Shown here: positions 25,221 through 33,698 of the stretch, one piece after another | How the letters are laid out: every line of letters begins with the position of its first letter | Numbering within the stretch: the first letter of the stretch is position 1 | Assembly (NCBI RefSeq): GCF_918698115.1 | Contig: NZ_CAKKLV010000031.1 | Coordinates: forward strand, 1-45,216 | Reading direction: 5' to 3' | DNA length: 45,216 nt | From: Peribacillus sp. Bi96 | Lineage (GTDB): Bacteria; Bacillota; Bacilli; Bacillales; DSM-1321 | Position numbers and translations under genes: made by a program | The notes under the pieces: generated by a model | The model's input: only the letters and a program-made list of their open reading frames with translations | What the model was told of the DNA's origin: nothing | The model's database searches: none

Positions 25221-26162
25221 TTAAAATAGGGCATATTCTTTATCAACTTTCTGAACAAGATAATTTGTCAGCATTACTAATGCAAAGCCTACAATTGATT
25301 GGTAAAGACCAGCGGCAGTACTCATACTAATGTCCCCCATTGTCGTTATCCCTCGGTATACATAAGTATCTATAACGTTTGTTACTGAATATAACGGACC
25401 TGAATCACGAGGAACCTGAAAAAACAGACCAAAGTCTGCACTAAAAATTCTACCAACGTTTAAAATGGTTAAAATAACAATGAGCGGTGTTATCATCGGA
25501 ATCGTAATATTACGAATTTGTTGCCACTTATTCGCACCATCTATCATAGCGGCTTCGTAATAGTTTTTATCAATCCCAACTATAGCTGCTAAATAAACAA
25601 TACTTCCATAACCAACGCCCTTCCACATACTTGTTAGAACGATAATAAAAGGCCAATATTTTGCTTCGTTATACCACGATATAGGGTCTTCTACTCCAAA
25701 CCATAGAAGTATATTATTAAGTAGACCTCTATCCACGCTTAGAAACGTGAATACGAAATAACTAACAACAACCCATGATAAGAAGTGTGGAAACAGCATC
25801 CCTGTTTGGTAAATTTTAGATAACCTCTTATTTGCGAGCTCATTTAGAACAATCGCTACAAACACTGCTAATACAAGCCCTACAACGATAAAGACTAAAT
25901 TATATAGAACCGTATTTCTTGTAATGATCCAGGCGTCATTTGTATTAAATAAAAACTTGAAGTTTTCAAAGCCAACCCACTCACTATTTAGGATACTTGC
26001 AAAAAAACCATTCGGATCATATCGGAAATTTTTAAAGGCAATGACAGTTCCAAACATCGGAAGATATGAAAATAACAATAGCCAAATGGTCCCTGGTAAA
26101 ACCATGAGGAGCCACACTCGATTCTTATAAACATCTTGGAAAAAACTCTTGATACGATTCAC
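25221..26162 (-). CDS. ABC permease, LplB/YteP type
   Basis: A 313-residue CUT1 permease with six hydrophobic segments. The opening WLLMVLPGTIWLLLFSYLPM and the EAA loop YYEAAMIDGANKWQQIRNIT (about 199-218) are typical, and the ending VDKEYALF is the LplB-type signature tail. GTG start at 26162, behind GGAGGGG. First gene of the importer operon; no ATP-binding subunit is encoded in the window, so it must borrow a shared MsmX-type ATPase, as known for Bacillus CUT1 importers. Confidence 0.92.
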   Translation of the reverse strand: MNRIKSFFQDVYKNRVWLLMVLPGTIWLLLFSYLPMFGTVIAFKNFRYDPNGFFASILNSEWVGFENFKFLFNTNDAWIITRNTVLYNLVFIVVGLVLAVFVAIVLNELANKRLSKIYQTGMLFPHFLSWVVVSYFVFTFLSVDRGLLNNILLWFGVEDPISWYNEAKYWPFIIVLTSMWKGVGYGSIVYLAAIVGIDKNYYEAAMIDGANKWQQIRNITIPMITPLIVILTILNVGRIFSADFGLFFQVPRDSGPLYSVTNVIDTYVYRGITTMGDISMSTAAGLYQSIVGFALVMLTNYLVQKVDKEYALF

Positions 26163-26335
26163 AAAGCCCCTCCTCCCTTATATTGAAAACCCTTACATAT
26201 ATATAATAAGAAAAAGTCAAAAATGTATAAAGTTAACAATATTTAGATTTACTGTACTTATTAAACATTCGATAGTTAATACAGCATTTTTTATCATTTT
26301 TTGATTCTTTTAGGATCAGAGACGCTCCTCAAAAC

Positions 26336-26360
26336 GAAAAAAATCCCGAATAACGGGATA
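26336..26360 (-). terminator. Terminator after the response-regulator gene
   Basis: ATCCCG, loop TTATT, CGGGAT, then TTTTTTTC on the minus strand, directly after the stop codon at 26361. It separates the enzyme/TCS transcript from the importer operon, whose own start must lie in 26163-26335. There TTGACT and a TATATATAT tract are present but poorly spaced, suggesting an activated promoter. Confidence 0.85.
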
Positions 26361-27866
26361 TCAAGATTTGATATTCATTGTTCTCCATGCTGATGGTGTA
26401 ATCCCCACCGCCTTCTTAAACTGTTTATAAAAATAAGCAGAATCCGAATAGCCAACTTGTTTTCCAATTATTCCAGCCTTTAAATGTGTCCCTCTCAACA
26501 ATTGTTTTGCTTTTTCGAGTCTTAAATGATTAATATACTCAGAGAATACTAAGCCAGTTTCTTTCTGGAAAAGTTGTCCTAAGTAAATCGAATTTATATG
26601 AAATTTATAGCTTAATGTTTTCAAAGAAAGTTCCTCATAAAAATGTGCTTGAATATATTGCACCACGCTTTGAATAATAGGACTTCGATGCTCCGACTTT
26701 TGTTCCAATGTTCTAAAAATTCCTTCGATAAAATCAATAAGAATGTCAACTAAAATTCCAATTGAATAGGCCTCTAAAATTCGCTTTACAATACCTACTG
26801 TTTGATCATTTGCATGTGACGATACATCTTTTTGGATAGACGTAACTATTTCAATAGCGAACCCTCTAATAATAGTTGGAGCAACCTTTTTAGTAGATTT
26901 ATTAATCTCATCGAAAGCATCTTTGATCCACAAAAAAGCCTTTTCTTGTTCTGAGCCAACAATGTATCTCTTTAGATCACCCAATTCATTCGAAGTAGAA
27001 AGGCTTGCTTGCGTATACTGCTTTGTTAATTCATCTGTTATGAGTCCACTTTCTTTGAGTACTAATCGATAGCCAGATAACTCTTTTGCACGTTGATAGC
27101 TCTTATACAATTCACTTGTGGAGCAAACAAATGATCCAACATTAATATGATACTTTCCAGAAACATATCCAGCAAATAGCATATTCAATTCATCTAGTTT
27201 TTTCTTAAGTCCATCTTCACAATTAAATGAAACTAAAAGGATAAGTTCGCCATCTGGATTAATAATGCAGACAGACTGAAATAACTCCTCTACTCTTTTT
27301 CTGAAAAAGGAAGAGTTTTCATGTTCACCATCTGATATTTGCATTAATACAACAGCTAGATTCTGACCATCGAACTCCAAACTATACAACTCTACTCTTT
27401 CACGCCATTCTTTTGCATCGATGTCTTGATTCAGACATCGCCAAATCGTATTATCTCTTAAAATAGTATAGGCTTCCTCATTATTTGTAGATTTCTCAAG
27501 TTTCTCTATACTATTTTCCAATGTTGAAATGAGTTCCTGCTCATTGACAGGCTTTAAAAGATAATTTTCGATTCCTAGCTTCATACCCTTTTTCACATAT
27601 TCAAATTCTTCGTATCCAGATAAAACGATATATTTTGTATTAGGATGACGTTCTTTCAACGTACTAATTAGCTCTAATCCATCCATTATGGGCATCATTA
27701 TATCAGTTAATAATATATCAACATGACACGTTTCTAACTTTTTAATAGCCTCACTACCATTAGAAGCTTCACCAACAACATTTAGTCCATAATCTTCCCA
27801 AGGTACCAACGCTCTCATGCCTTCAATAATAAATGGTTCATCATCTACTAAAAATACGTTATACAT
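26361..27866 (-). CDS. YesN-type response regulator, AraC output
   Basis: A 501-residue response regulator. The receiver domain (1-120) has Asp8/Asp9, phospho-acceptor Asp55 in ILLTDIMMP, the Ser of VLSGYEEFEY and Lys in NYLLKPV, all intact. A middle region (about 140-385) follows, then a C-terminal AraC helix-turn-helix pair (LKTLSYKFHINSIYLGQLFQ and IIGKQVGYSDSAYFYKQFKK). It starts one base after the kinase gene stop, so expression is coupled. It probably activates the importer operon just downstream, and perhaps the enzyme genes, when the kinase senses extracellular glycan products. Confidence 0.92.
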   Translation of the reverse strand: MYNVFLVDDEPFIIEGMRALVPWEDYGLNVVGEASNGSEAIKKLETCHVDILLTDIMMPIMDGLELISTLKERHPNTKYIVLSGYEEFEYVKKGMKLGIENYLLKPVNEQELISTLENSIEKLEKSTNNEEAYTILRDNTIWRCLNQDIDAKEWRERVELYSLEFDGQNLAVVLMQISDGEHENSSFFRKRVEELFQSVCIINPDGELILLVSFNCEDGLKKKLDELNMLFAGYVSGKYHINVGSFVCSTSELYKSYQRAKELSGYRLVLKESGLITDELTKQYTQASLSTSNELGDLKRYIVGSEQEKAFLWIKDAFDEINKSTKKVAPTIIRGFAIEIVTSIQKDVSSHANDQTVGIVKRILEAYSIGILVDILIDFIEGIFRTLEQKSEHRSPIIQSVVQYIQAHFYEELSLKTLSYKFHINSIYLGQLFQKETGLVFSEYINHLRLEKAKQLLRGTHLKAGIIGKQVGYSDSAYFYKQFKKAVGITPSAWRTMNIKS

Positions 27867-27867
27867 G

Positions 27868-29685
27868 TTATATCTGTTCCCTCCTAGCTGCTGGAATTCT
27901 AACTTCTAAAATAGTTTCTTCTCCTTCATTACTACTAATCTGAATTCCATAATTTTGTCCGTATTTTAATTGTATTCTTTGATGAACATTACTCAGCCCG
28001 ATTGAGCCCTCAGAGGTGGTAGTTCCTTCTAATAATTTAGTTTGAATAGCCAATAGTTTATCTATTGGAATACCTCTCCCATTGTCTTTTATTATTATTT
28101 CTATTTCCCGATGAATTCTTTGAACTTTAATTAGTAATTCATTATTATTTGTTTCTTTTCGGAAGCCATGAATCAAATAATTTTCAATAAGGGGTTGAAG
28201 GGTAAATTTGAGAATTTTTTCGTCTAAACAATTTTCTGGAATCTCGTACGTTACGTGTAAGCGGTTAGAATATCTAATCTGATTTAGACCTATGTACTCC
28301 TTAACATGTTGGATTTCATCAGAAATTTGAACGATTTCTTTACTACTTAAAGAATAACGAAATAATTGTCCTAAACTATAAATCATATTACTAGTTGGCT
28401 TAGATCCGTCAGCTATAGCTTTCATGCGAATAGCTTCCAATGTATTATATAGAAAATGCGGCTGAATTTGTGACTGAAGCGCTTTCATTTCAGCCTCTCT
28501 TTGGCGGATATTTAAAACATATACATCTTTAATATACATGTTTAGATCATCTAACATATCATTGAAACTTTCTGATATGGCTGTTAACTCGTCTTTTTCT
28601 CTACTATCAGGTATTCTAATTTGCAAGTTTCCATCTCGAACTTGGTGAATGGCAGTTTCTATTTTATTAATTCTTCTAGAATAAGATCTCATCGCAAAAT
28701 AGGTTACAGCAATTGCTATACAAGAAAGTAAAACTGTAGATAATAACATATACCTATGAACAATCGTTATTTTCTTAATATCATCCTCAGGCATGAAACC
28801 TACATATAAGTAGCCCCTGTGGTCATCAGCCAATGTATTAATATAGTAGTTTTTTCCCTTCCACTTTATTTTCTTGAAGTTCGTTTCAAATGGTATATCT
28901 TTCAATGGTACTGGAATGGTACCATCGTCTGACGAGTAAAGATAATCCCCATTACGTTGAAAAATATGGACTGTTCCTTTAAATTGTGATTTCCTCAAAC
29001 GAATCACATCTTGTATTCCCGCTGTATCATAAAAAACCGTCAGATCCCCTAATTTCTTAAGGGTCGCAGGATCATTAATGGAACGAGATATTTGAATATT
29101 GTTGAAGATACTCCTTTCTTGCTCCCACTCAACTTGCTGAAGTTGTAAGTCTTGAGGATGAACAGTTATACCTTCCTGATTCCCTTTCTTTTGCTCTCTC
29201 TTATCCATATATTTATTCCATCTATAGTGGCTATTTATATATTCATACTCTGTACCAGGGCTTACACTTTTTAAACTCACTGCATTGATATCAGGGTCTT
29301 GACTAAAATACGCTTGGAAAAATGTATTAAGGTTGTTCGGAATAAATGAAGAGCTTTCACTGTACTTATCTAGTCGATACGCAAGATATGAATCATAATC
29401 ATGCTGCAATGCAAATGCAATATCATTATAAATAAGATCTGTTTTTAAATATAATTCTTGCATAACATATTGTACATGCTCATCTTTTTGCTGGAGATAA
29501 GATTCAACCCGTTCTAGTGTTTCTGTACTTGCGTCCATTTCTTTCTGGATAATAACTTCTGTATAATAGCGTGATAATACAAGCAGTAACAGAAACATTG
29601 TAAGAAGGATCGTTACGGAATAAGTGATTAAAATTTTGCTAAACACCTTATTCGTTAGCCGCCTTATTATATTACTCAAGAACAT
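27868..29685 (-). CDS. YesM-type sensor histidine kinase
   Basis: A 605-residue membrane kinase. Transmembrane segments are at about 18-38 and 308-332, with a large extracellular sensor between them. A HAMP domain follows (about 333-385), then the His_kinase segment with His410 in QSQIQPHFLYNTL, and the ATPase with N box LQPLIENYLIHG and DNGRGIP. ATG 29685 follows GGGAGG nine bases before. It forms a two-component system with the regulator one base downstream. The start region is preceded by an imperfect 42-base duplication containing a second ribosome site and ATG. Confidence 0.93.
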   Translation of the reverse strand: MFLSNIIRRLTNKVFSKILITYSVTILLTMFLLLLVLSRYYTEVIIQKEMDASTETLERVESYLQQKDEHVQYVMQELYLKTDLIYNDIAFALQHDYDSYLAYRLDKYSESSSFIPNNLNTFFQAYFSQDPDINAVSLKSVSPGTEYEYINSHYRWNKYMDKREQKKGNQEGITVHPQDLQLQQVEWEQERSIFNNIQISRSINDPATLKKLGDLTVFYDTAGIQDVIRLRKSQFKGTVHIFQRNGDYLYSSDDGTIPVPLKDIPFETNFKKIKWKGKNYYINTLADDHRGYLYVGFMPEDDIKKITIVHRYMLLSTVLLSCIAIAVTYFAMRSYSRRINKIETAIHQVRDGNLQIRIPDSREKDELTAISESFNDMLDDLNMYIKDVYVLNIRQREAEMKALQSQIQPHFLYNTLEAIRMKAIADGSKPTSNMIYSLGQLFRYSLSSKEIVQISDEIQHVKEYIGLNQIRYSNRLHVTYEIPENCLDEKILKFTLQPLIENYLIHGFRKETNNNELLIKVQRIHREIEIIIKDNGRGIPIDKLLAIQTKLLEGTTTSEGSIGLSNVHQRIQLKYGQNYGIQISSNEGEETILEVRIPAARREQI

Positions 29686-29688
29686 CCT

Positions 29689-29727
29689 TTATATCCTCCC
29701 ATGATGACTTACTAACTCAAAGAACAT
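29689..29727 (-). CDS. Possible 12-codon leader ORF before the kinase
   Basis: GGAAGGAGATAAGGG precedes an ATG at 29727 that reads MFFELVSHHGRI then TAA, three bases before the kinase ATG and in the same frame. It arises from a tandem duplication of the kinase's own start region (29685-29726 and about 29727-29768, imperfect). Translating ribosomes would end exactly on the kinase ribosome site, so it could tune kinase expression. Confidence 0.35.
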   Translation of the reverse strand: MFFELVSHHGRI

Positions 29728-29782
29728 CCCTTATCTCCTTCCATGCAGATTTACGTACTCAACTACCATTTTACTGTATTTT

Positions 29783-29817
29783 CTGTCGGAAAGTGAAGTT
29801 GATTCACTGCCCGACAG
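29783..29817. repeat. Stem-loop between GH38 and the kinase gene
   Basis: CTGTCGG..AGTGAA and TTCACT..CCGACAG pair (13 pairs, one internal loop). No U-run follows on either strand, so it is not an ordinary terminator. It may protect the 3' end of the enzyme mRNA or attenuate read-through into the two-component genes. Confidence 0.6.
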
Positions 29818-29831
29818 AGGGATGAATAGTA

Positions 29832-32800
29832 TTATCTTATTTCATCATGAAAATAGACTAATATTGTTTTAATTTCATACGGTTTTATTTCAAAGTCGAT
29901 TTGTTCGGTTTGTTTCTTGCTATCAACTTGTTCCATCAAGTTTGTTTCATACCATTTTTTAACGTTTCTTGGGAATTCAATCAAGACATTTCCGCGTCGC
30001 CCTTCATACTCATGAAGGCGAATAATTACTGCGTCATCGCCCTCTTTTTTCTTTATCGCATCGATCTTAACATGATCGTTATTCACATTCATAAACGAGC
30101 TTTCCGCTGGTGAAAATCCACCTTTCACTACTTTCAATCGATTATTTATAAACCAAGCTTGCTTTACTGTTTGCCCAACTCTCCAATCTCCCTGATGAGG
30201 TAGCAGTGAATACGTAAACTCGTGTTCTCCTTGATCTGCGGTTGGATCAGGGTGGATTGCTGCTTTTAGCAAGGATAAGCGAATCGTTTGGTCTTTAATG
30301 TCATACCCGTATTTGCAATCATTTAACAAACTCACTCCGTACCCTGTTTCAGAAAGGTCTGCCCACTGATGTCCAACTGTTTCAAATCGTGCCATATCCC
30401 AGCTCGTATTCCAATGTGTCGGTCTCTTAACATTACCAAATTGAATATCATAAGTTGCTTCGGTAGAACGAATATCAACTGGGAATGCTACCTTCATTAA
30501 CTTACGTTGCTCATGCCAATCCACTTTTGTTTTAAAATCAATACGTCTATTTTGAGCATAGAAAATCATATCTTGTTCAACCAAAGAACTTTGATACTTC
30601 CATTTCGTCCGGATGACAATACGAAGCGGACCATTTTCAACAACTTCACTTGATACTACTTCACGGATTTCCTCCATTTTTTCTTGGTAATACAAATCAA
30701 TATCCCACGCATCGTGTGCTAATGGTTTATCTTCAAAAATTTGAATGATGTTTCCTTTTTCCTGTTGTGCTAGTACTTCACGCCTAGCTTCCTTATCAAA
30801 TATTCGAGTCAGTTGAAGGGAGTCATTCCATGCAACTTGATAAAAAGGTGTTTCCAACAACATTCCCTTAATAAGAAATGGTGTTTTATTTTCTACCATA
30901 GGATCTTGTTTGAATTGAATTTCTACTGCACCAAATTGTTTGGTCTCCTCTAATTCAACTAACCAACCATTTTCAGTTCGTTGGCTATTTAGAATTTCCC
31001 CTGAACCTGATATCCATCCTCCAACCACATCATTCGTTTGATCGTATGGGATGAATGCACTTTGTTGATCTTGCCAACTAGTTGCATTGAAGACTGTATA
31101 CGTTCCATGTTTAGGTTCAATAAACTCATTGAAATTATTCTGATCAATTTCGAGTTGTATATCTTCTGCTTGTTTATATTCCACTTTTGCATCTTCATAT
31201 ACTTCCTTAATGGATGAACCAGGAATAATATCATGGAATTGATTTCGCAAAATAATCTTCCAACCTTCATCAAGCTGTTGCTTAGGATATTTCGCCCATG
31301 ATGACATTAGAGAGTTCCACACAGACAACCATTCCGACTCCCTATAACTCAACTCGAGTTTACGATTCATTCGTTTTGTATATGCTTGACTTGTATAGGT
31401 CCCCCTGTGGTATTCAAGGTACAATTCACCGTCCCAAGTGTGGACATACTCATTTGAATTCTCAATATTTTCGTGTAACTTTTGGAAGTACTCTCCAGCT
31501 TTTGCCGTTTTTACTTTTGGCAGTCCTGGCATATTCTCAAATCTGCGACGAAGCTCTATCATCTCTCGATTGACTCCTCCACCCCCATCACCATACCCAT
31601 AGGAAAGAAGTAAATCTTGGTTAACATCTTTATTCCGGTATGAATTCCATGCACCGTTTACAGTCTTTGCGGTAATCAGCCCATTATATGTATAAAACCA
31701 CGAATCTTCCGAATTCCAAGGTTCAGGAGTGGTTACAAAATGAGTTAGGATTTCTGTCCCATCAATTCCACGCCATTTAAAAGTATCATTTGGCATACGA
31801 TTATACTGATTCCAACTTATTTTAGTGGTCATAAATGTATCGATTCCTGACTTTTTCAAAATTTGTGGAAGTGCCCAGCAATACCCAAATACATCTGGCA
31901 GCCATAGATACTTGCAATCTACCTCAAATTCCCTTTTAAAGAATTCCTTCCCGTACAAAATTTGTCTCACTAGTGATTCCCCGCTAGGAATATTACAATC
32001 TGCTTCTAACCACATTGCACCTTCAGTTTCCCAACGACCTTCTTTTACACGCTTTTTAATATTTTCATAGATTTCTGGGTAGTCTTCTTTAATATACTCA
32101 TATAACTGTGGCTGTGTTTGGAGAAAATAATATTCCGGATATTGCTCCATTAATCTTAAAACAGTAGAAAAAGATCGAGCAGCCTTTTCACGTGTATGTT
32201 TTAAACGCCATAGCCATGCAACATCAATATGTGTATGACCAACACAATGAATGGTCACAGGGTGATGTTTTTCGATTTCGTTAAGACTTTTATTTAATTC
32301 CACACTAGCAATTTCACAACTACTAAAAAATGCTTCATTACCTGGTTTACTCCAATTTATTTTCATAAAAGCTTGATTCAACACTTTTATAATTGCATGT
32401 TTTTCTGGTCGGTCATCACCAAGTTCTTTAATTGTTTGCCACGCTGCTAGGGATGTATAATATAAATCATCTACAGCCTCGTCTAACCAAGCCAATTGGG
32501 CCATCTCAAGTGTATAAATTTGCTCCTTTGGCTCTCCACCACCTTCAAGTCCAGACCAAAGTCTGAAATCTAATTGAACAGTGTTTCCTATTTCGGTTGG
32601 TGGAAAAAATACTTCCTGATGGTTAGAATCAACACCTTGGTACGGATTTCCATTTAAGAATAATAATGATTCAAATCCAGAATTATTTCCTCCGCCTGTA
32701 CGTCCAAAATCAAATAAACCAACTACTTTTCTATCAGCCCATTCCGTCGGGAGTTGAACATCTGCATGTAGCCAAAGATACCGGTCTCGTCCCTTCCATT

Positions 32801-32966
32801 GGTCTCTTAGTTGTAAAGTCGATTCACCCTTTTCTATAGGAGGATATGTGCCTACTACACCCTCATCCTCAATTGTACTAAACTGACCAATCTCAATTCC
32901 ATCACGATAGCGGTACTGCGCCAATTCTTGTATTCTTGCTTCTAGCTTTCTTTCTACTAAAAACAT
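29832..32966 (-). CDS. Alpha-mannosidase GH38, Ams1-like, cytoplasmic
   Basis: A 1044-residue GH38 enzyme with the long N-terminal beta domain (about 1-230) of the Ams1/MAN2C1 class and no signal peptide. Metal-binding GHTHIDVAWLW is at 243-253, with His244, His246 and Asp248. The nucleophile is Asp358 in WLPDVFGYCWALPQ. NQFHDIIPGSSI is the conserved His-Asp region of the helical domain. The ending is the usual beta-sandwich. ATG 32966 follows GGGGGAT. It should remove alpha-1,2/1,3/1,6-mannose from imported oligosaccharides. It lies 20 bases after the DUF624 gene and upstream of the two-component genes. Confidence 0.94.
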   Translation of the reverse strand: MFLVERKLEARIQELAQYRYRDGIEIGQFSTIEDEGVVGTYPPIEKGESTLQLRDQWKGRDRYLWLHADVQLPTEWADRKVVGLFDFGRTGGGNNSGFESLLFLNGNPYQGVDSNHQEVFFPPTEIGNTVQLDFRLWSGLEGGGEPKEQIYTLEMAQLAWLDEAVDDLYYTSLAAWQTIKELGDDRPEKHAIIKVLNQAFMKINWSKPGNEAFFSSCEIASVELNKSLNEIEKHHPVTIHCVGHTHIDVAWLWRLKHTREKAARSFSTVLRLMEQYPEYYFLQTQPQLYEYIKEDYPEIYENIKKRVKEGRWETEGAMWLEADCNIPSGESLVRQILYGKEFFKREFEVDCKYLWLPDVFGYCWALPQILKKSGIDTFMTTKISWNQYNRMPNDTFKWRGIDGTEILTHFVTTPEPWNSEDSWFYTYNGLITAKTVNGAWNSYRNKDVNQDLLLSYGYGDGGGGVNREMIELRRRFENMPGLPKVKTAKAGEYFQKLHENIENSNEYVHTWDGELYLEYHRGTYTSQAYTKRMNRKLELSYRESEWLSVWNSLMSSWAKYPKQQLDEGWKIILRNQFHDIIPGSSIKEVYEDAKVEYKQAEDIQLEIDQNNFNEFIEPKHGTYTVFNATSWQDQQSAFIPYDQTNDVVGGWISGSGEILNSQRTENGWLVELEETKQFGAVEIQFKQDPMVENKTPFLIKGMLLETPFYQVAWNDSLQLTRIFDKEARREVLAQQEKGNIIQIFEDKPLAHDAWDIDLYYQEKMEEIREVVSSEVVENGPLRIVIRTKWKYQSSLVEQDMIFYAQNRRIDFKTKVDWHEQRKLMKVAFPVDIRSTEATYDIQFGNVKRPTHWNTSWDMARFETVGHQWADLSETGYGVSLLNDCKYGYDIKDQTIRLSLLKAAIHPDPTADQGEHEFTYSLLPHQGDWRVGQTVKQAWFINNRLKVVKGGFSPAESSFMNVNNDHVKIDAIKKKEGDDAVIIRLHEYEGRRGNVLIEFPRNVKKWYETNLMEQVDSKKQTEQIDFEIKPYEIKTILVYFHDEIR

Positions 32967-32986
32967 ATAAATCCCCCATTTTTATA

Positions 32987-33631
32987 TTAATTTATACTTT
33001 CCTCGATCTTCATATGTTTATTTACTTGTGATTGCTGTTCTTCTAGAGTTTTAAACCTTTTTATACAGACATTCATAATCCAATATGCAGGAAGTACACC
33101 TGAAATAAATGGTATAAGTCCCGGCATATTCGTGATTAAATAGCCAATAAAAAACAAACCAATACAAATCATTGATGTAGAAAAAGGACTAATAAGTGAA
33201 ATAATAAATGATTGTTTTATGTAATCCTTTAGTGAGTAATGATAATGTACATACAAAGGGAAAAAGTGAACAATAGCATTCAAATATAAAAGAATGATAA
33301 AGCTAATAAAGACATAAAGAATAACGGAAAACGTTCCTTCCATGCTTTCAGCAATTCTTAAATCGACATATAAAAAAAAGCCAATTACTGCATATATCAG
33401 CCCAATACAATTTGAACGGACAAACTCTTTTTTAAAGGTTTCTTTAAATGTTTTCAATAAGGAAACATCTAGGTCCTTCATCTTCCACTTTCGTGTAACA
33501 GCAAATAAAGCAACAGTCGCCGGCATAATCCCAAAAACACCTAATCCAGCCACAATAAATACAAACCAAAGAATATTCGTCCATACTAACCTAACGATCC
33601 ATTCACTTACTTCTTGTAACATTCTCCCCAT
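32987..33631 (-). CDS. DUF624/YesL-family membrane protein
   Basis: A 214-residue protein with about five hydrophobic segments. The N-terminus (a GRMLQEVSEWIVRLVWTNIL segment, then GIMPATVALFAVTRKW) is the YesL signature. Family members almost always accompany YesM/YesN-type two-component systems and LplB-type importers, as here. The function is unknown, but a role in sensing or transporter assembly is commonly supposed. The start is probably ATG 33631, nine bases after AGGGG; ATG 33640 has no spacing. It lies between the secreted GH85 and cytoplasmic GH38 genes. Confidence 0.85.
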   Translation of the reverse strand: MGRMLQEVSEWIVRLVWTNILWFVFIVAGLGVFGIMPATVALFAVTRKWKMKDLDVSLLKTFKETFKKEFVRSNCIGLIYAVIGFFLYVDLRIAESMEGTFSVILYVFISFIILLYLNAIVHFFPLYVHYHYSLKDYIKQSFIISLISPFSTSMICIGLFFIGYLITNMPGLIPFISGVLPAYWIMNVCIKRFKTLEEQQSQVNKHMKIEESIN

Positions 33632-33649
33632 GTTTTTCATCCCCTACCA

Positions 33650-33695
33650 ATATGATAATCGGAAAGGGGTTTTTCCCCCTTTCCGATTATCATAT
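33650..33695. repeat. Perfect 20-bp stem-loop between GH85 and DUF624 genes
   Basis: The arms 33650-33669 and 33676-33695 (ATATGATAATCGG...GGGG and its exact complement) surround a six-base loop. It starts within five bases of the GH85 stop codon. No U-run follows, so it is more likely an mRNA-stabilising or processing structure than a plain terminator. Confidence 0.75.
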
Positions 33696-33698
33696 TAC

